DNA of 64,000 bases, from the NCBI RefSeq assembly GCF_017591425.1, contig NW_024464918.1, positions 26,192,001 through 26,256,000 of the forward strand. Reading direction: 5' to 3'. Positions 45,835 to 57,045 of this stretch are shown piece after piece. Source of the DNA: Ochotona curzoniae. Lineage: Eukaryota > Chordata > Mammalia > Lagomorpha > Ochotonidae. Below the pieces are notes generated by a model. It searched no databases. It was not told the DNA's origin and worked only from the letters and a program-made list of their open reading frames with translations. The stretch's first letter is position 1. Each line of letters opens with the position of its first letter. Made by a program: the position numbers and the translations under genes.

Positions 45835-46180
45835 TTTTTTTTTTTTTTTAAAGATTTATTTATTTATTTATTGGAAAGTCAAATATACAGAGAGCAGGAG
45901 AGACAGTGAGAAAGATCTTCTGTCCGATGATTCACTACCCAAGTGCCTGCAACGGCCGATGCTATGCCAATCTGAAGCCAGGAGCCAGGAACTTCTTCCG
46001 GGTCTCCCACATGGGTGCAGGGTCCCAAGGCTTTGGGCCATCTTCGACTGCTTTCTCAGGCCATAAGCAGGGAGCTGGATGGGAAGTGGAGCTGCTGGGA
46101 TTAGAACCAGCGCCCATATGGGATCCTGGCACGTTCAAGGTGAGGACTTTAGCCACTAGGCCACCATGCCGCCGGGCCCC
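45835..46180 (-). repeat. CSINE, young, full length
   Basis: Target duplication aaggtgag(c/t)tc at 45824-45834 and 46181-46191. Nearly consensus, with a T-rich tail junction. Confidence 0.95.
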
Positions 46181-47691
46181 AAGGTGAGTTCTTGAACCCA
46201 TCTTGTTCTCAACGGGAGAGGATTAAGCTTGACTAAAGGACAAGCATCCAGTAAGTTGCAATCAGTGTCTCATGTGGAGATACTTCAGCAACCCACCACA
46301 AGCACCCTCTGAGAAGCTCTGTACCCAGCAAAGTTGCATCGTTTGTCAGGTGTGCATTCAGGACAACAATTGAATCATAGGAGGATTAATCTCCTTCCTG
46401 CCCCATGAGTTGAGTGATAAGAACGCCATCAGCAATGGCATTGTAAAAGCCACAATGACCACGGCTGGGCAGCTGTGAAGAGTGTTGGCACTGTGAGAAC
46501 AGGGCCTCTGCTTATTTAGGTTTCTAGTTCATCTCCAGCACCTGCTTGCAGGTACTTAATAAATAACGAAGAACATGTGAGTGATTTCTCATTTTCCTAT
46601 TACAGAAAGCTTATGAAGCCAGTGTACTGATGGTTCCCATTCTATAGGTGAGAAAATGAAGACACAGAGAGATGAACTAATTTGCCTAACAGCAAAGTTA
46701 GAATTCAAATCTAAACATTCTGACTCCAAACACCACCACTAGCTCCTCTGGGCATAGAGATATAGATCGACAACTTGTAATTACAAAACCAACGCCAGTA
46801 ATGGCAGGCTGGCTTAGACTAACGGAAGGAAGATGAAGCTGGAATTAAAACAAAACACTGGATCATCCAAAAACCATTCTCATTTGGCTATCCAGAGACA
46901 AGCTCTCAGAGGAGCAACTACATTCAAACCATCTGCGCTTGGCCCTCACCCTTCCCCGGCTCATATTCTCTGGAAGGAATCCTCAAAGGACCCCAGTCCT
47001 GCCCTCTGAGCAGCCCTAAGCTCTGGGATTCTGCTGAGAAAGAGCACCCAGAAACACTCCAAGGGGTGCATCCTTGTGTTCCAGACTGCTTTCCTCCCAA
47101 AGCTTCCCTGACTGCCAACAACCTTCCTGCTAGTACCTAGGAGGAAAGCATCCTCCTTTGTAGGAGAAAGCTGCCTACAATTTTTAATCCTGAGGTGACT
47201 GTGCCCACAGACCGGGGGGCACTCCACACTCCACTCCACTCCCCAGCACACGCTGGAAAGGCAAGTTGAGAGCTGTTCTGTCCATGGGACGGGATCCCAG
47301 GCTGCATTCTGACTTAGGAAGCCTGCCCAAGCTTTTTGGTTTCTTGCCTCCTGCCAACAGCAGCAATCTCTGCAGACGCCGCTGCGAGCATAGCCCGGAC
47401 ATGGAGTGTGAGCAAGCGGCAGAGACACCATAAAGGCCAGCTGAGCTGGACACACAGGAGCCCTCTGGCTATAGCTTGGCTCTGGTCCTGACCTAGAGAG
47501 TGATGCACAACTGGCCTGTGCTCTCTGGCCTGTTTCCCTCAAGAACTCAAGTACAGGCAGGGCTTGCCTTCCCCAATGGGTGAAAGGAGCTCAGGCTGAT
47601 AAGGGTATGCAGGAATAGGCAGACTGGCCCCCAGAATCCTGTGAGGGTAAATCTTACTTTGTGCCTATCATTCAAAAAGGCCCGTCTCTTA
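46181..47691. other. Intergenic, no gene seen apart from one MIR
   Basis: The 193-codon minus-strand ORF at 46961-47542 has no recognisable domain, no repeat-family match and no splice or promoter context I can support. Confidence 0.5.
46590..46740 (+). repeat. MIR relic
   Basis: 'cccattctataggtgagaaa', 'gaactaatttgcctaacagc' and 'ctgactccaaacacc' are the MIR core to 3' end. Confidence 0.75.
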
Positions 47692-48020
47692 GGGTAGGTG
47701 TCATGGTGCAGAAGATTAAGCTACTGGTTGAGACACATCTCAGAGCTCCGCTTTGAATCCTAGCTACTGGGTTTCCAATCCAGTCCCTGATAAAACATCT
47801 GGAAAGTACTCCGTTGTGGCCCAAGTGCTTGAGTCTCTGCCACCCATGTGGACGGAGCTTTGCACTCCTGGCTTTAGTTGGCCCAGCCCCCACAGTTTTG
47901 GCTATTTGGGAAGTGAACCTACAGATGGAAGATCTCGCTCCCTTCTTTCCTCCCTGTGTGTGTATGAGCGCGTGCATGTGCACCTGTGTGTGTCTCCCTT
48001 TCTCTTTTTAAAAATAAGTT
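47692..48020 (+). repeat. CSINE, older copy
   Basis: Head 'gtaggtgtcatggtgcagaa', 3' half 'ggctatttgggaagtgaacc', tail 'tttttaaaaataag'. Abuts an inverted copy. Confidence 0.8.
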
Positions 48021-48021
48021 C

Positions 48022-48342
48022 AATTTTTAAAAGTTTCTTTGTTTATTATTGTAAAGTCAGATTCATAGAGAAGAGAGAAAGAGAGGAAGATCTTCTGTCC
48101 AATGGTTTACTCCTCAAATGGCCGCAGCAGGCTGAACTGAGCTGATCCAAAGCCAGGAGCTTCTTCCAGGTCTCCTGCACGGGTGTAGGGTCTCAAGGCT
48201 TTGAGCCGTCCTTGACTACTTTCCCAGGCTACAAGCAGGGAGCTGGATGGGAAGCTGGGCTGCCGGGTTTAGAATGGCGCCCATATGGGATCCCGGTACA
48301 TTCAAGGTGAGAATTTTAGCAGCTAGGTCACAGTGCCGGGCC
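48022..48342 (-). repeat. CSINE
   Basis: Tail 'aaaagtttctttgtttatta', body 'ctacaagcagggagctggat', head 'cacagtgccgggccc'. Confidence 0.92.
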
Positions 48343-48388
48343 CAATACATGCATTTCAATATATACAATTTCAATAAATACATTTTTA

Positions 48389-48716
48389 AAAGATTTATTT
48401 ATTTTTATTGGGAAGGCAGTTTTATAAAGAGAGAATGAGAGACAGAGAAAAATGTCTTCTATCCACTGGCTCACTGCCCAAATGACTACAACAGCTGTAG
48501 CTGAGTTGATATGAAGCCAGGAGCCAAGAGCTTCCTCTGGGTCTCCCATGCATGTACAGGGTCCCAAGGGTTTGAGCTGTCTTCTACTGCTTTCCCAGGC
48601 CACAACCAGAGAGCTGGATGGGAAGTGGAGCAGCCAGGATACAAACCAGCACCCATATGGGATGCCAGCATTGCAAGTGAAGGATTATCTTGCTATGAGA
48701 CCATCACTGCCCCTAA
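48389..48716 (-). repeat. CSINE, full length
   Basis: Flanked by a 16-bp perfect target duplication aataaatacattttta (48373-48388 and 48717-48732). Confidence 0.93.
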
Positions 48717-48732
48717 AATAAATACATTTTTA

Positions 48733-51700
48733 CACGCACACACCCATCACACTGTTGGGGTCCACTCCACATTTATTAGTTCAGTGGGTCTAAGCTAGGG
48801 CCTGAGAATCTGCATTTCCAACATATTCCCAGGTGCGGGGGAATGGGATGCTGATGCTGTGGCTGTAGGACCAAACTATGGCTTCCCCTGGTCTACCTCA
48901 CTGGATGAAACAGGCTGAGTCTAGTCTGCAGCCAGGTCAGGTCCAGGGAGGTTCTCGAGCTGAGTGAGGTGGGGAGGCCTCTAACTTGACTTTTGGGGCA
49001 GGCAGCCTTTCCTGAAACAAGCAGGGACCAGACCCAGCCCTTTCCCACCCTTCCTGCTGCCCACCACGAGAACTGGCTCACCGGAGTCCCAGGATCCAGA
49101 ATGCCTTGCCACCTTCCCAGTCTGGTGGAAAATGTTGCCTTGCTGGTCCAGTCAGCTGCCAAATGGTGTGGGCAGCATGGCTGCCCGACACGTAGGCCAC
49201 ACAGTTGGCTCATAGAGTTTACTTCCTTCACGGTGATCCCATGGCGTTTTGCTGTCCATGATAAACAGCACCTGAGCAACGGGCCAAGCCAATGGGATGC
49301 TGGTCTGTAAAGTTCCCTGTGAGCACAGCCATGGCAGCTGCTCCTCTGGCACAGACTGAGGCCAAGCCACAAGCCGGAAGGGCAAGCCGAGCCCAGGCCT
49401 CCAACCAGCGCTGCAAATTGGCCCTGAAGGGCCCAGGAGGGATATGGGAATAAGCATGGGGGGTGGGGCTAAAGCAAGAGTGGGGACACACCCTTTGCCA
49501 CCATGCTAAGTCACTAAGAGGTTTCCGAAACAGGTGGCTCAAATTTCCTTGAAAACCCAGAATAATCCCCCATTTGAAGTGTGCACGAATCTTGTTGTCA
49601 CCACCTCATATTAACAGGCAGGCACCGCAGAAGGAAAAAGGGGTTTCGGCTGCATTTTTGCACACTGACTTGCCTGACAAGCTCAATAAAAGCTTAAACA
49701 AATATTAAAAAACACACAGAGAGCCAGGCTGGTTTAAATTAACTTCCCAAGCACTTCACCTACTGTAGGAAGAAATTAGAAGAAAATGTCAGAGCAAAAA
49801 TAAACTGTTCATGGAAATAAAAATAAGACATAAAATGCCCTCTTACAACCCACTGCTCAGTCTGATTTACTTCATAACAACACAGCATTGTACATGAAGC
49901 TTTCATAATCCTAAGACGTATTCGGGAATTAGGAATGTGGACTTTGGAAAAAAATTCCATATTCTACATGCTTGTCCCTTTCCCAGAAGTCTGACAGATG
50001 TGAACCATTTTCAAACAAAATATCTGCCTTGCCTGAACTCAGAAATAAGTTCCCAAACAGAAAATGCTGCATGACACATGATCCTGACTCTCATTTCCTT
50101 TAGGCATTCTTGTCCCTAGTCTACTTTTCCAACTCCATGAACAGCCTGTACTTAGTTCCTGGAGATGTAAGTTCAGAGTTAATGTCTGGCAGGTTCTGCT
50201 GTGACCATCTTCAGGACTCAACTGGCCAAAGGGGTCAGGTCTGGGATGGAAAAGCTGTATTGTAACTCTTGGTCCCTAGCTGGAGGTAGGACACTAAATG
50301 GAAGGGGCCCTTGGAGCTGTTTCCAAGATGAAATAAAGGGTTGGGGGTTAGAGGGGACTGGGGATGGAAAAGTGGAAAGAAGCAGGGAGAGAGAGGTGGG
50401 GGAAAGACAGAAAGGGAGGGCAAAGACAGAAAGGGAGGGCAGTGGAGGGAAAAGACAGACCATGATGCCCTGAAAGCATCCTTCTGGTGAGTTCACCTTG
50501 CACAGCAGCCCTCAGGCTGGCTGCTCTCACTAGGCTGCTATGCCAAGCAACTACACCCTGGCTTTCCAACCAGAGTGTGAGGTCTGTAAGAGCCCTGTGG
50601 GCCCCCACAGCCCATCCTTCCTTACCAGATTTATGTCACCCTTCAAAGGTGATTTTCTGGGCAAGGGTTTCCTGGCAGGGCCTGAGTAGAGCAGCCTGGT
50701 ACAGCCCTCTGCATCTGGCTCCCAGGGAGAGTTTCCAAGGTGACCATTCTGGCCTCCTTCAAAGGGGCCTCCACCTCCAGTGCTCTTATACTCGACGGAG
50801 GTACCAGTAGGACACAGCACTGCTAGGAACAGACCGTTGCCACCTTGGGAGCCAGGTGGGTGCACATGTAGGGATGCATGTAAGTAGGCATGTCCACATG
50901 AAGACATGGGCACACATGTGTTTTCCAGTGAGCTGACTCAACTGCTGGCAGAGCCCAAAGCCATGCCTGGGATGTACCGCTTCACAGTTCCTACACAGTG
51001 GCCTGGTAGCCTGGCAGTAAGTACCATTCCATCAGAGCGTGGGGCAGTCTAGCTCACAGAGTGTGGATGAAAAGAATGCAACTCCCTTCTCTAATCTGTT
51101 AGTGCTAATGGTGCCAGAAATTAATACCAGCAAGCCTGGAAAATACGCTTTTGTGCGTGGCTTGGAGCCACCTGCCCAGAAATGGATGGGATTCCTGGGT
51201 GTTTTGTGTGGCTTTCTGCACCCTTCTGTCCCCTTAGCCTGTGTGACGGGTGATGGGCTTATCTGAAACCTCCCCTCCCTGCCCCCTCCCACCCTCAAAA
51301 TACTGAAACAGCCCCTTTGGTTGCCCACAAACAAGCGTCAGAAACAGAACCCTGACTCCTGGGGCAGAAGCGGAGAGCTCAGCTTAAACCACTTCCTGTG
51401 CCTGGTAACAATACATGAGGAATTTCCACAAATCCTCCTCACTGTCAGGGCTTCCGCCCCTCAACTTGAGAAAAGATAGCTGGGGATATTCCAGTACCCA
51501 CACGGCCCCGGGTGAACTGTGTGGTTCCTGGATTGGCCATGGAGACCACAGCACACATTGCCCTCCCTGATTTTTCCTGCAGGAGATGAGAAACATGGTG
51601 TCTGCCCATGAATGGCAAGAGGCTGGCCTGGCCCAGCAGCGGAAGCCAGAGGCTGCTGATCTGTCTGGGAAGTGATGGTGGGGGACCTGGAGAGGATCCA

Positions 51701-52617
51701 AGCAGCAGGAAGTCCATAAAACTTGAGAGTCTGGCCCCACCACCACTTCTCAGCCATATCACATAGGCAGGCCACCTGAATTCTCAGAAGATAAAAGTAC
51801 TTGCCCTACAACGTGGCCATGAAAGTACAGGATGCTGGTCTATGATGCATTTGACTCAGTGTGGCACATAGCCTGGGACAAGGAGCTGCAGTCACCTCAA
51901 AATGCCCCAGTCCTTCATGGAACAACCTTGTGTTCCCGCCCCGAGTGTTCCCAATCCCGCAGGTGCACACAGCCCAGTCCCCATGCATACTGCTCATCTG
52001 CTGCAGTTCATGATTCTCTTTGAGCAAATGCCCCATATGCTGCCAACATCAGTGCCAATATCCATGTCTACGTTACTCGCATGTCTATACTGGTGATATT
52101 TCCCACCATATTCCTGTCATTCCCATTCTCAGAGCACTGGTGGGACTACTAGGTTCTGAGCAGACAGGATCAGGGGACCCTAGCCCTCACGTAGTCTCTG
52201 GGTCCCCACAGCAATTGTGCTCATGCTTAGAGTCAAGTATTTGGGTCTAGTCTCAGCCCATTTTCTCCAAAGTGAGCAGAGAAAACTGTGTACACTTCTG
52301 AGTATTTTGTGGATTCGGTTGAATTGCTCCAGGTCACATGCCCAGGCCAGAGTCCCAGTGTGATTGTATTTGGAGCTAGGCTCAAAAAGAGGTAAGGAAG
52401 GCTAAGTGAGGTTAGAGGGTGGGATATTAATGGGTGTCTTTATAAGAAGGGGAAGGGATTCCAGAGAGGTCCCTGAGTAAGTGTGTATGTGCATATATTA
52501 GAGAGAGAGAGAGAGAAATGAAGGAGCCTGGAAGAGAGACCTGAAAAGAACAGAAAGCAACCATGCTAGCACCTTCATCTTAGACTTTGAGTCTCCAAAA
52601 CCATGATGAAATAAATG
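48733..52617. other. CSINE-free intergenic interval, no gene seen
   Basis: About 3.9 kb of unique sequence: an AT-rich core (49500-50080), a purine-rich stretch (50330-50460) and mixed sequence after. No supported exon. Confidence 0.55.
50403..50440 (+). repeat. Two perfect 19-bp tandem copies
   Basis: The unit aaagacagaaagggagggc occurs at 50403-50421 and again at 50422-50440 within a polypurine stretch. Confidence 0.9.
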
Positions 52618-52887
52618 TCTATGGTTCAGTGGTGACATCCCACAAGGACATGCTCCACTTCCATTCCAACTCCCTACTAATGCTCCTAGGAAGGTAGTGG
52701 AAGACAGCTTCTGTACACACAGGGGAAATCCAGAATGAAGCTCCTGGCTCCTGCTTGGCCCAGCCCCAGCTGTTGTAGCTATTTGGAAAGTGAACCAGTG
52801 AATAGAAAACCTCTCTCCATCTCCACTCATAAGTCACTCAGTCACTTCAGTTACTTGTAAGTCAGCCTTTTAAATGAATAAGTCTTA
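52618..52887 (+). repeat. CSINE, old copy
   Basis: Body 'gctcctggctcctgcttggc', 'gtagctatttggaaagtgaa', tail 'tttaaatgaataagtctt'. Confidence 0.8.
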
Positions 52888-52916
52888 ACATATACATATA
52901 TATGCATATATATATT

Positions 52917-52958
<42 letters not shown>

Positions 52959-52962
52959 CACT
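52888..52962. repeat. Compound TA/CA microsatellite
   Basis: (AT)-rich, then (CA) about 10 units near 52917-52939, then (TA) about 10 units to 52959. Directly follows the SINE tail. Confidence 0.9.
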
Positions 52963-53121
52963 TCATGACAAATGGCTATAGCAGCCCCAACAAACTAATG
53001 CTGAGAGAGGGGCCCAAGTCATTTTGGGAAGCAGTACAGACCCTCAGAGGCTGGGGCCTTAGTCCCACAGACCAATCTCAGTGGAATCAGCACCACTTTA
53101 GGCTTTAAAAAAATTGAAGCT

Positions 53122-53460
53122 TGGGGCCCAGTGGCGTGGTCTAGTGGCTAAAGTCCTCGCCTTGAATGCACTGGGATCCCATATGGGCGTGGGTTCTAAT
53201 CCCGGCAGCTCCACTTCCCATCCAGCTCCCTGCTTGTGGCCTGGGAAAGCAGTTGAGGACGGCCCAATGCCTTGGGACCCTGCACCCCTGTGGGATGCCT
53301 GGAAGAAGTTCCTGGTTCCTGGCTTCAGATTGGCGCAGCACCAGCCGTTGCTGGTTACTCACATGGGGAGTAAATCATCGGATGGAAGATCTTCCTCTCT
53401 ATCTCTCTCTGTCTCTCTGTATATTTGACTTTGTAATGAACATAAATAGATCTTTAAAAA
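53122..53460 (+). repeat. CSINE, young, full length
   Basis: Starts ggggcccagtggcgtggtct and ends ataaatagatcttt plus A-run. Duplicated flank aaaaattgaa(g/a)ctt on both sides. Confidence 0.95.
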
Positions 53461-54074
53461 AAAAAATTGAAACTTAAGTGCTCTCTTTCTCTCCCCCCAC
53501 CTTTCCTCTCCCTCCTGCTTCTCCCTTTAATCCCTTGATAAGTGCTCTTCTGGGAACCACAGAACTTAAGGGTCTCTGGAAGCCCTGCCTGCCCTGCTAC
53601 GCCCTGTGTTGAGGGATTACAGAGCCGCAGGATCAAGGACCTGCCCAGATTTCAGGGACTGAGGCTTGGAAGCAATTTTGGTTGCCAACATCAATGGAGC
53701 ATGTAGCAGGTGCCAGGCTGTCTTTCACAGCAACCCAATTAATTTCGCCCCAAGCCCTACAAGGCAGGTCTGCTTATCATCACTGCTTTACTTGTAAAGA
53801 GCTATGGCTCATACAGCTTCAGTCACTCTCTCAGAGTGAGTGATTCCAGAGCCAAAGTCTGTCCTGTAACATCCTAAAACAAATGAGAGGGTGTTGCCAG
53901 GTGGCCATTATTTCAGCAGGTGTCATGGCATCCAGAGGTCTTATTTACACTCTCTTAGTATCTAAGTGCAAGGACCCATGTCTTAATTCTCTCCAAAGCC
54001 CTGTGTACTTCATATATGAGGGTTCATAGCTATCCCCACAGCTTGGTCTTGCATTTTATGTCACATTTTTGTTT
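53461..54074. other. Intergenic with one MIR, no gene seen
   Basis: Pyrimidine-rich start (53480-53530), then an MIR relic, then unique sequence. Confidence 0.5.
53690..53880 (+). repeat. MIR relic
   Basis: 'gagcatgtagcaggtgccag' through 'cccaagccctacaaggcagg' and 'agagtgagtgattccagagc'. Confidence 0.65.
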
Positions 54075-54378
54075 TTCTTTTTCTTTCTGAGTTACTCACT
54101 TATTAGAAAGGCAAACAGAAGCAGAGAGGTAGAGAAAGAATGAGATCTTCCATTTGGTGGTTTATTCCCAATGGCTGTCACAGATGAGGCTGGGCCAGAC
54201 CAAAGCCAGGACCTGGAACTCCATTTAGGTCTCCCATGTCAGTGCAGCAGCCTGATCACTCAGGTTATATCAGCTGCCTTCCCAGGCTCATTAGCAAGAA
54301 AGTGGGTCAGAAGCAAAGCAACCAGGACTGGAGCCAGCACTCTAGCATGGGACTGTGCCACAATGCCAACTGCTACAG
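54075..54378 (-). repeat. CSINE, older copy
   Basis: Tail 'cacttattagaaaggcaaac', body 'ggctcattagcaagaaagtg', head 'gccacaatgccaactgc'. Confidence 0.75.
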
Positions 54379-54561
54379 AACATATTTGGAAGAGAACTTC
54401 CTAAACACTGACTTAAATTCAAATAAAGTGAGAAAGTGGCCATTCTGAACTCAAAGAAAGTTTTAACTTTTTTTATTGGACTTTCAGGACTAATAATATC
54501 TCACTAAACATTCCACACATTCAAGAAATGAGGTTGGGACAAGGAATAGTGGCAGGCCTTG

Positions 54562-55228
54562 TGGCACAGGTTAAGTATCTCTTTTTTTTTTTTAAGATTT
54601 ATTTATTTTTATTGCAAAGTCAGATATACAGAGAGGAGCAGAGACAGAGAGAAGTATCTCCCATCCAATGACTCACTTCCCAACTGACTGCAACAGCTGG
54701 AGTTGCATTGATCCGAAATCAAGAGCCATGAGCTCTTTTGGGCCTCCCACGCATGTTCCGTATCCCAAGGCTTTGAGCCATCCTCAACTGCTTTTCCAGG
54801 CCACAAGCTGGATGGGACATTGAGCTACCGGGATTAGAACCTGCACCCATATGGGATCTCATCACTTTCAAGGCGAGGACTTTAGCTGCTAGGCCACCGT
54901 GCTGGGCCTGGTTAATTTTTTATCTCTTATTTGAAATGCTGGAGACCAGAATGGTTTTGGGTTTCAGATGTCTTCAGTGTTTGAAACATTTGCATATACA
55001 TAATAATATACACACAGAAGGGAGCCAGGTATTAACACAAAATTCATTTCTGTTTCACATATACCTTATGCACACAGCTTGAAGAGAATTACATAATGCT
55101 TTTAGTGCATTTGCATGTAGACTTTGACCCAGCATTTGATGTCAAGTATGGAATTGTTCATCCAGTACTCAAAAACTTCTGAGTTTTGTAGCATTCGGGG
55201 TTTTTGGATTAGGGATGCTTGACCTGTA
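54562..55228 (+). mobile_element. MER2/Tigger-type DNA transposon relic, split by a CSINE
   Basis: The left end is 'acaggttaagtatctct' at 54564-54580. It resumes after the SINE with 'tatctcttatttgaaatgct', then 'catttgcatatacataataa', 'tttctgtttcacatatacct', and ends 'ggattagggatgcttgacct' followed by gta at 55228. The ends are inverted (acaggtt... / ...acctgta), as in MER2, a non-autonomous Tigger (Tc1/mariner superfamily). No transposase ORF remains. Confidence 0.8.
54583..54908 (-). repeat. CSINE, young, nested in MER2
   Basis: The T-rich tail starts at about 54583 and the head ends ccaccgtgctgggcc. The flanks 'ggttaagtatctctt' and 'ggttaattttttatctctt' are imperfect copies of the MER2 end. 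Confidence 0.92.
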
Positions 55229-56212
55229 TCCCTCTCTACGCCTTATACTTCGTATATCTTTCAATATTCTCTATATAATTTGTAGTAAAAAAATTAGTAC
55301 AGGCTATGAAAATCCACCTTGATGGTGTGCAGTATTTCAGATGAAAGATTCTGTAAAAGAGGGGCTAGGTGAGTCATATACCAGTTGGTCAGTCATACAG
55401 TATATGTGCACCAAGGTATCCCACACAGAACAACATTCCCATTTGTAAGGAAGGTAGGGAGTGGACAGGACTAAGGGAGCTCATGTTGAGTTGTCTGCAA
55501 AATTAATTTTGCAAACCAGGAATGTAACTGAGGGCCCTGCCTCAAGACAAACTCAGACAAACAAAGTAAACGGAAGCAGAGACATCACCCCAAAAAATCA
55601 ACAGCACAAACCAAGTTAACAAAAATTGCAATCACAAGAAGAAAAAAGCTGGCAAGCAGATGGGGAAATGGGAGCCAATTGAGTAAACCCAATAAAGCTG
55701 CCTCTGAGCCAGCATTGCTGTAGCTAGCACCACAGATCCCAGAGACCCGCAGTGCCAGGATTAGCTACCTGTAGCAGGGTGGTGGGATCTAAGAAGCAGG
55801 AAGAAGTGGAAGAAGTGGGAGGGTGGGCAGCTGGTAGAGAAGACAGCTGGTCTCTGTGGGTGAACTGCAGCACCAAGCTGCTTTCCTGGGGACAGCTGCC
55901 CTAGATGCAGGATGTGGACATCTGCTTACCTGTTCCCCATACCTCCACACACCAGCCCCCGTAGGATGACCTTGCAGGCACGCAATACAGGCTCTTCATC
56001 AGAACTATCTGACCATGTAGGCAGAATGAAAAGTTCTAAAGAGAGTTGGGTCACCAGGTTTCCACTAAGAGACAGCCTATTTATCCACTCCCATGCTGGG
56101 GAGAACATGCTCATTCCATGCGGGGCCAGAGGAAATGCACCTGCCACCAGCAGCTGCCTGCTGTGTCAGAGTCATGTGGCGCTCAGCCTCTGTCACCTCT
56201 CATGGTGAGGTG
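55229..56212. other. Intergenic, no gene seen
   Basis: Positions 55495-55680 are A-rich and may be an old LINE fragment, not identified. The rest is unique. Confidence 0.45.
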
Positions 56213-56360
56213 GTGGGCTGGTGCTGTGGCCCAGAACATTAAGCAGCTGCATGTGATGTGATGCCTGCATCCCATGTAGGTATGGGTTCAATTCCAGGCT
56301 GCTCCACTTCCTATCCAGCTTCCTGTTAATGCACTTAGAAATGCAGTCTAGTGGGCTCCC
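56213..56360 (+). repeat. CSINE, 5' half only
   Basis: Starts gggctggtgctgtggcccag and is lost after 'cttagaaatgcagtctagtg'. Confidence 0.7.
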
Positions 56361-56688
56361 TTGGGAGCCCTCAGGACTGTGTGCTTAGCAGATGTCTTTC
56401 CACTGGGCCCACAGCCAAGCAGCAGAACTGGAACTGACACTCACCAAGGCATTCCAGGTCCTGAGTTATCCAATTGTCCTGCCACCCTCTCCCCATGGGC
56501 TGATACCAGCAACAGACCTCTTGAAAGGACTAGCTCACATCCCCTCAGACCAACTACTATTCTCAGGTGGCCCTCAAACACCTTCATCCTCTCGCGGCCT
56601 GAGAAGTCCCTGGCGTGGTGCTACAGATCTCAGGGTGAGCAGGAGCCAGAGAGCAGAGTTTGGTCCTTGCCAGGACATGAAGAGCTGA

Positions 56689-56734
56689 TCTCTCTCTCTC
56701 TCTCACACACACACACATACACACACACACACAT
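56689..56734. repeat. (TC)n(AC)n compound microsatellite
   Basis: About eight TC units followed by an AC tract with one T interruption. Confidence 0.9.
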
Positions 56735-56794
56735 ATCGTTTGGGAATGCATATGATCTCTTGCAAGCCTAGGGTGTTTATTCTTACATGTTTAT

Positions 56795-57045
56795 TTACCG
56801 ATCTTTATTTGAAAGGTAGAGAGGCAAAGATGAGAGAGTGTGTGAAAGATCTTCAATCTGATGGCTCTCTTCCCAGATGTCCTGCCAACAGCCACAGCTG
56901 GACCAGGCCGAAGCCTGGAGCCCAGCAAGCCACTGGAGTTTTCCTTATGAGGGGTAGGGACACAGGCCTGAAGCCCTTGACTGCTGCCTCCTTGGGTATA
57001 AGCAAAAACTGGAGTCTGCTGGCACCCAGGCACTGAGACTTGGAA
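56795..57045 (-). repeat. CSINE, old copy
   Basis: 'gatctttatttgaaaggtag', 'cagccacagctggaccaggc' and 'ggcacccaggcactgagac'. Confidence 0.7.

Noticed and set aside
46961..47542. 193-codon minus-strand ORF as a possible lineage-specific gene
   Set aside because: No start or splice context, no domain, no paralogous pattern; a chance ORF is the simplest reading.
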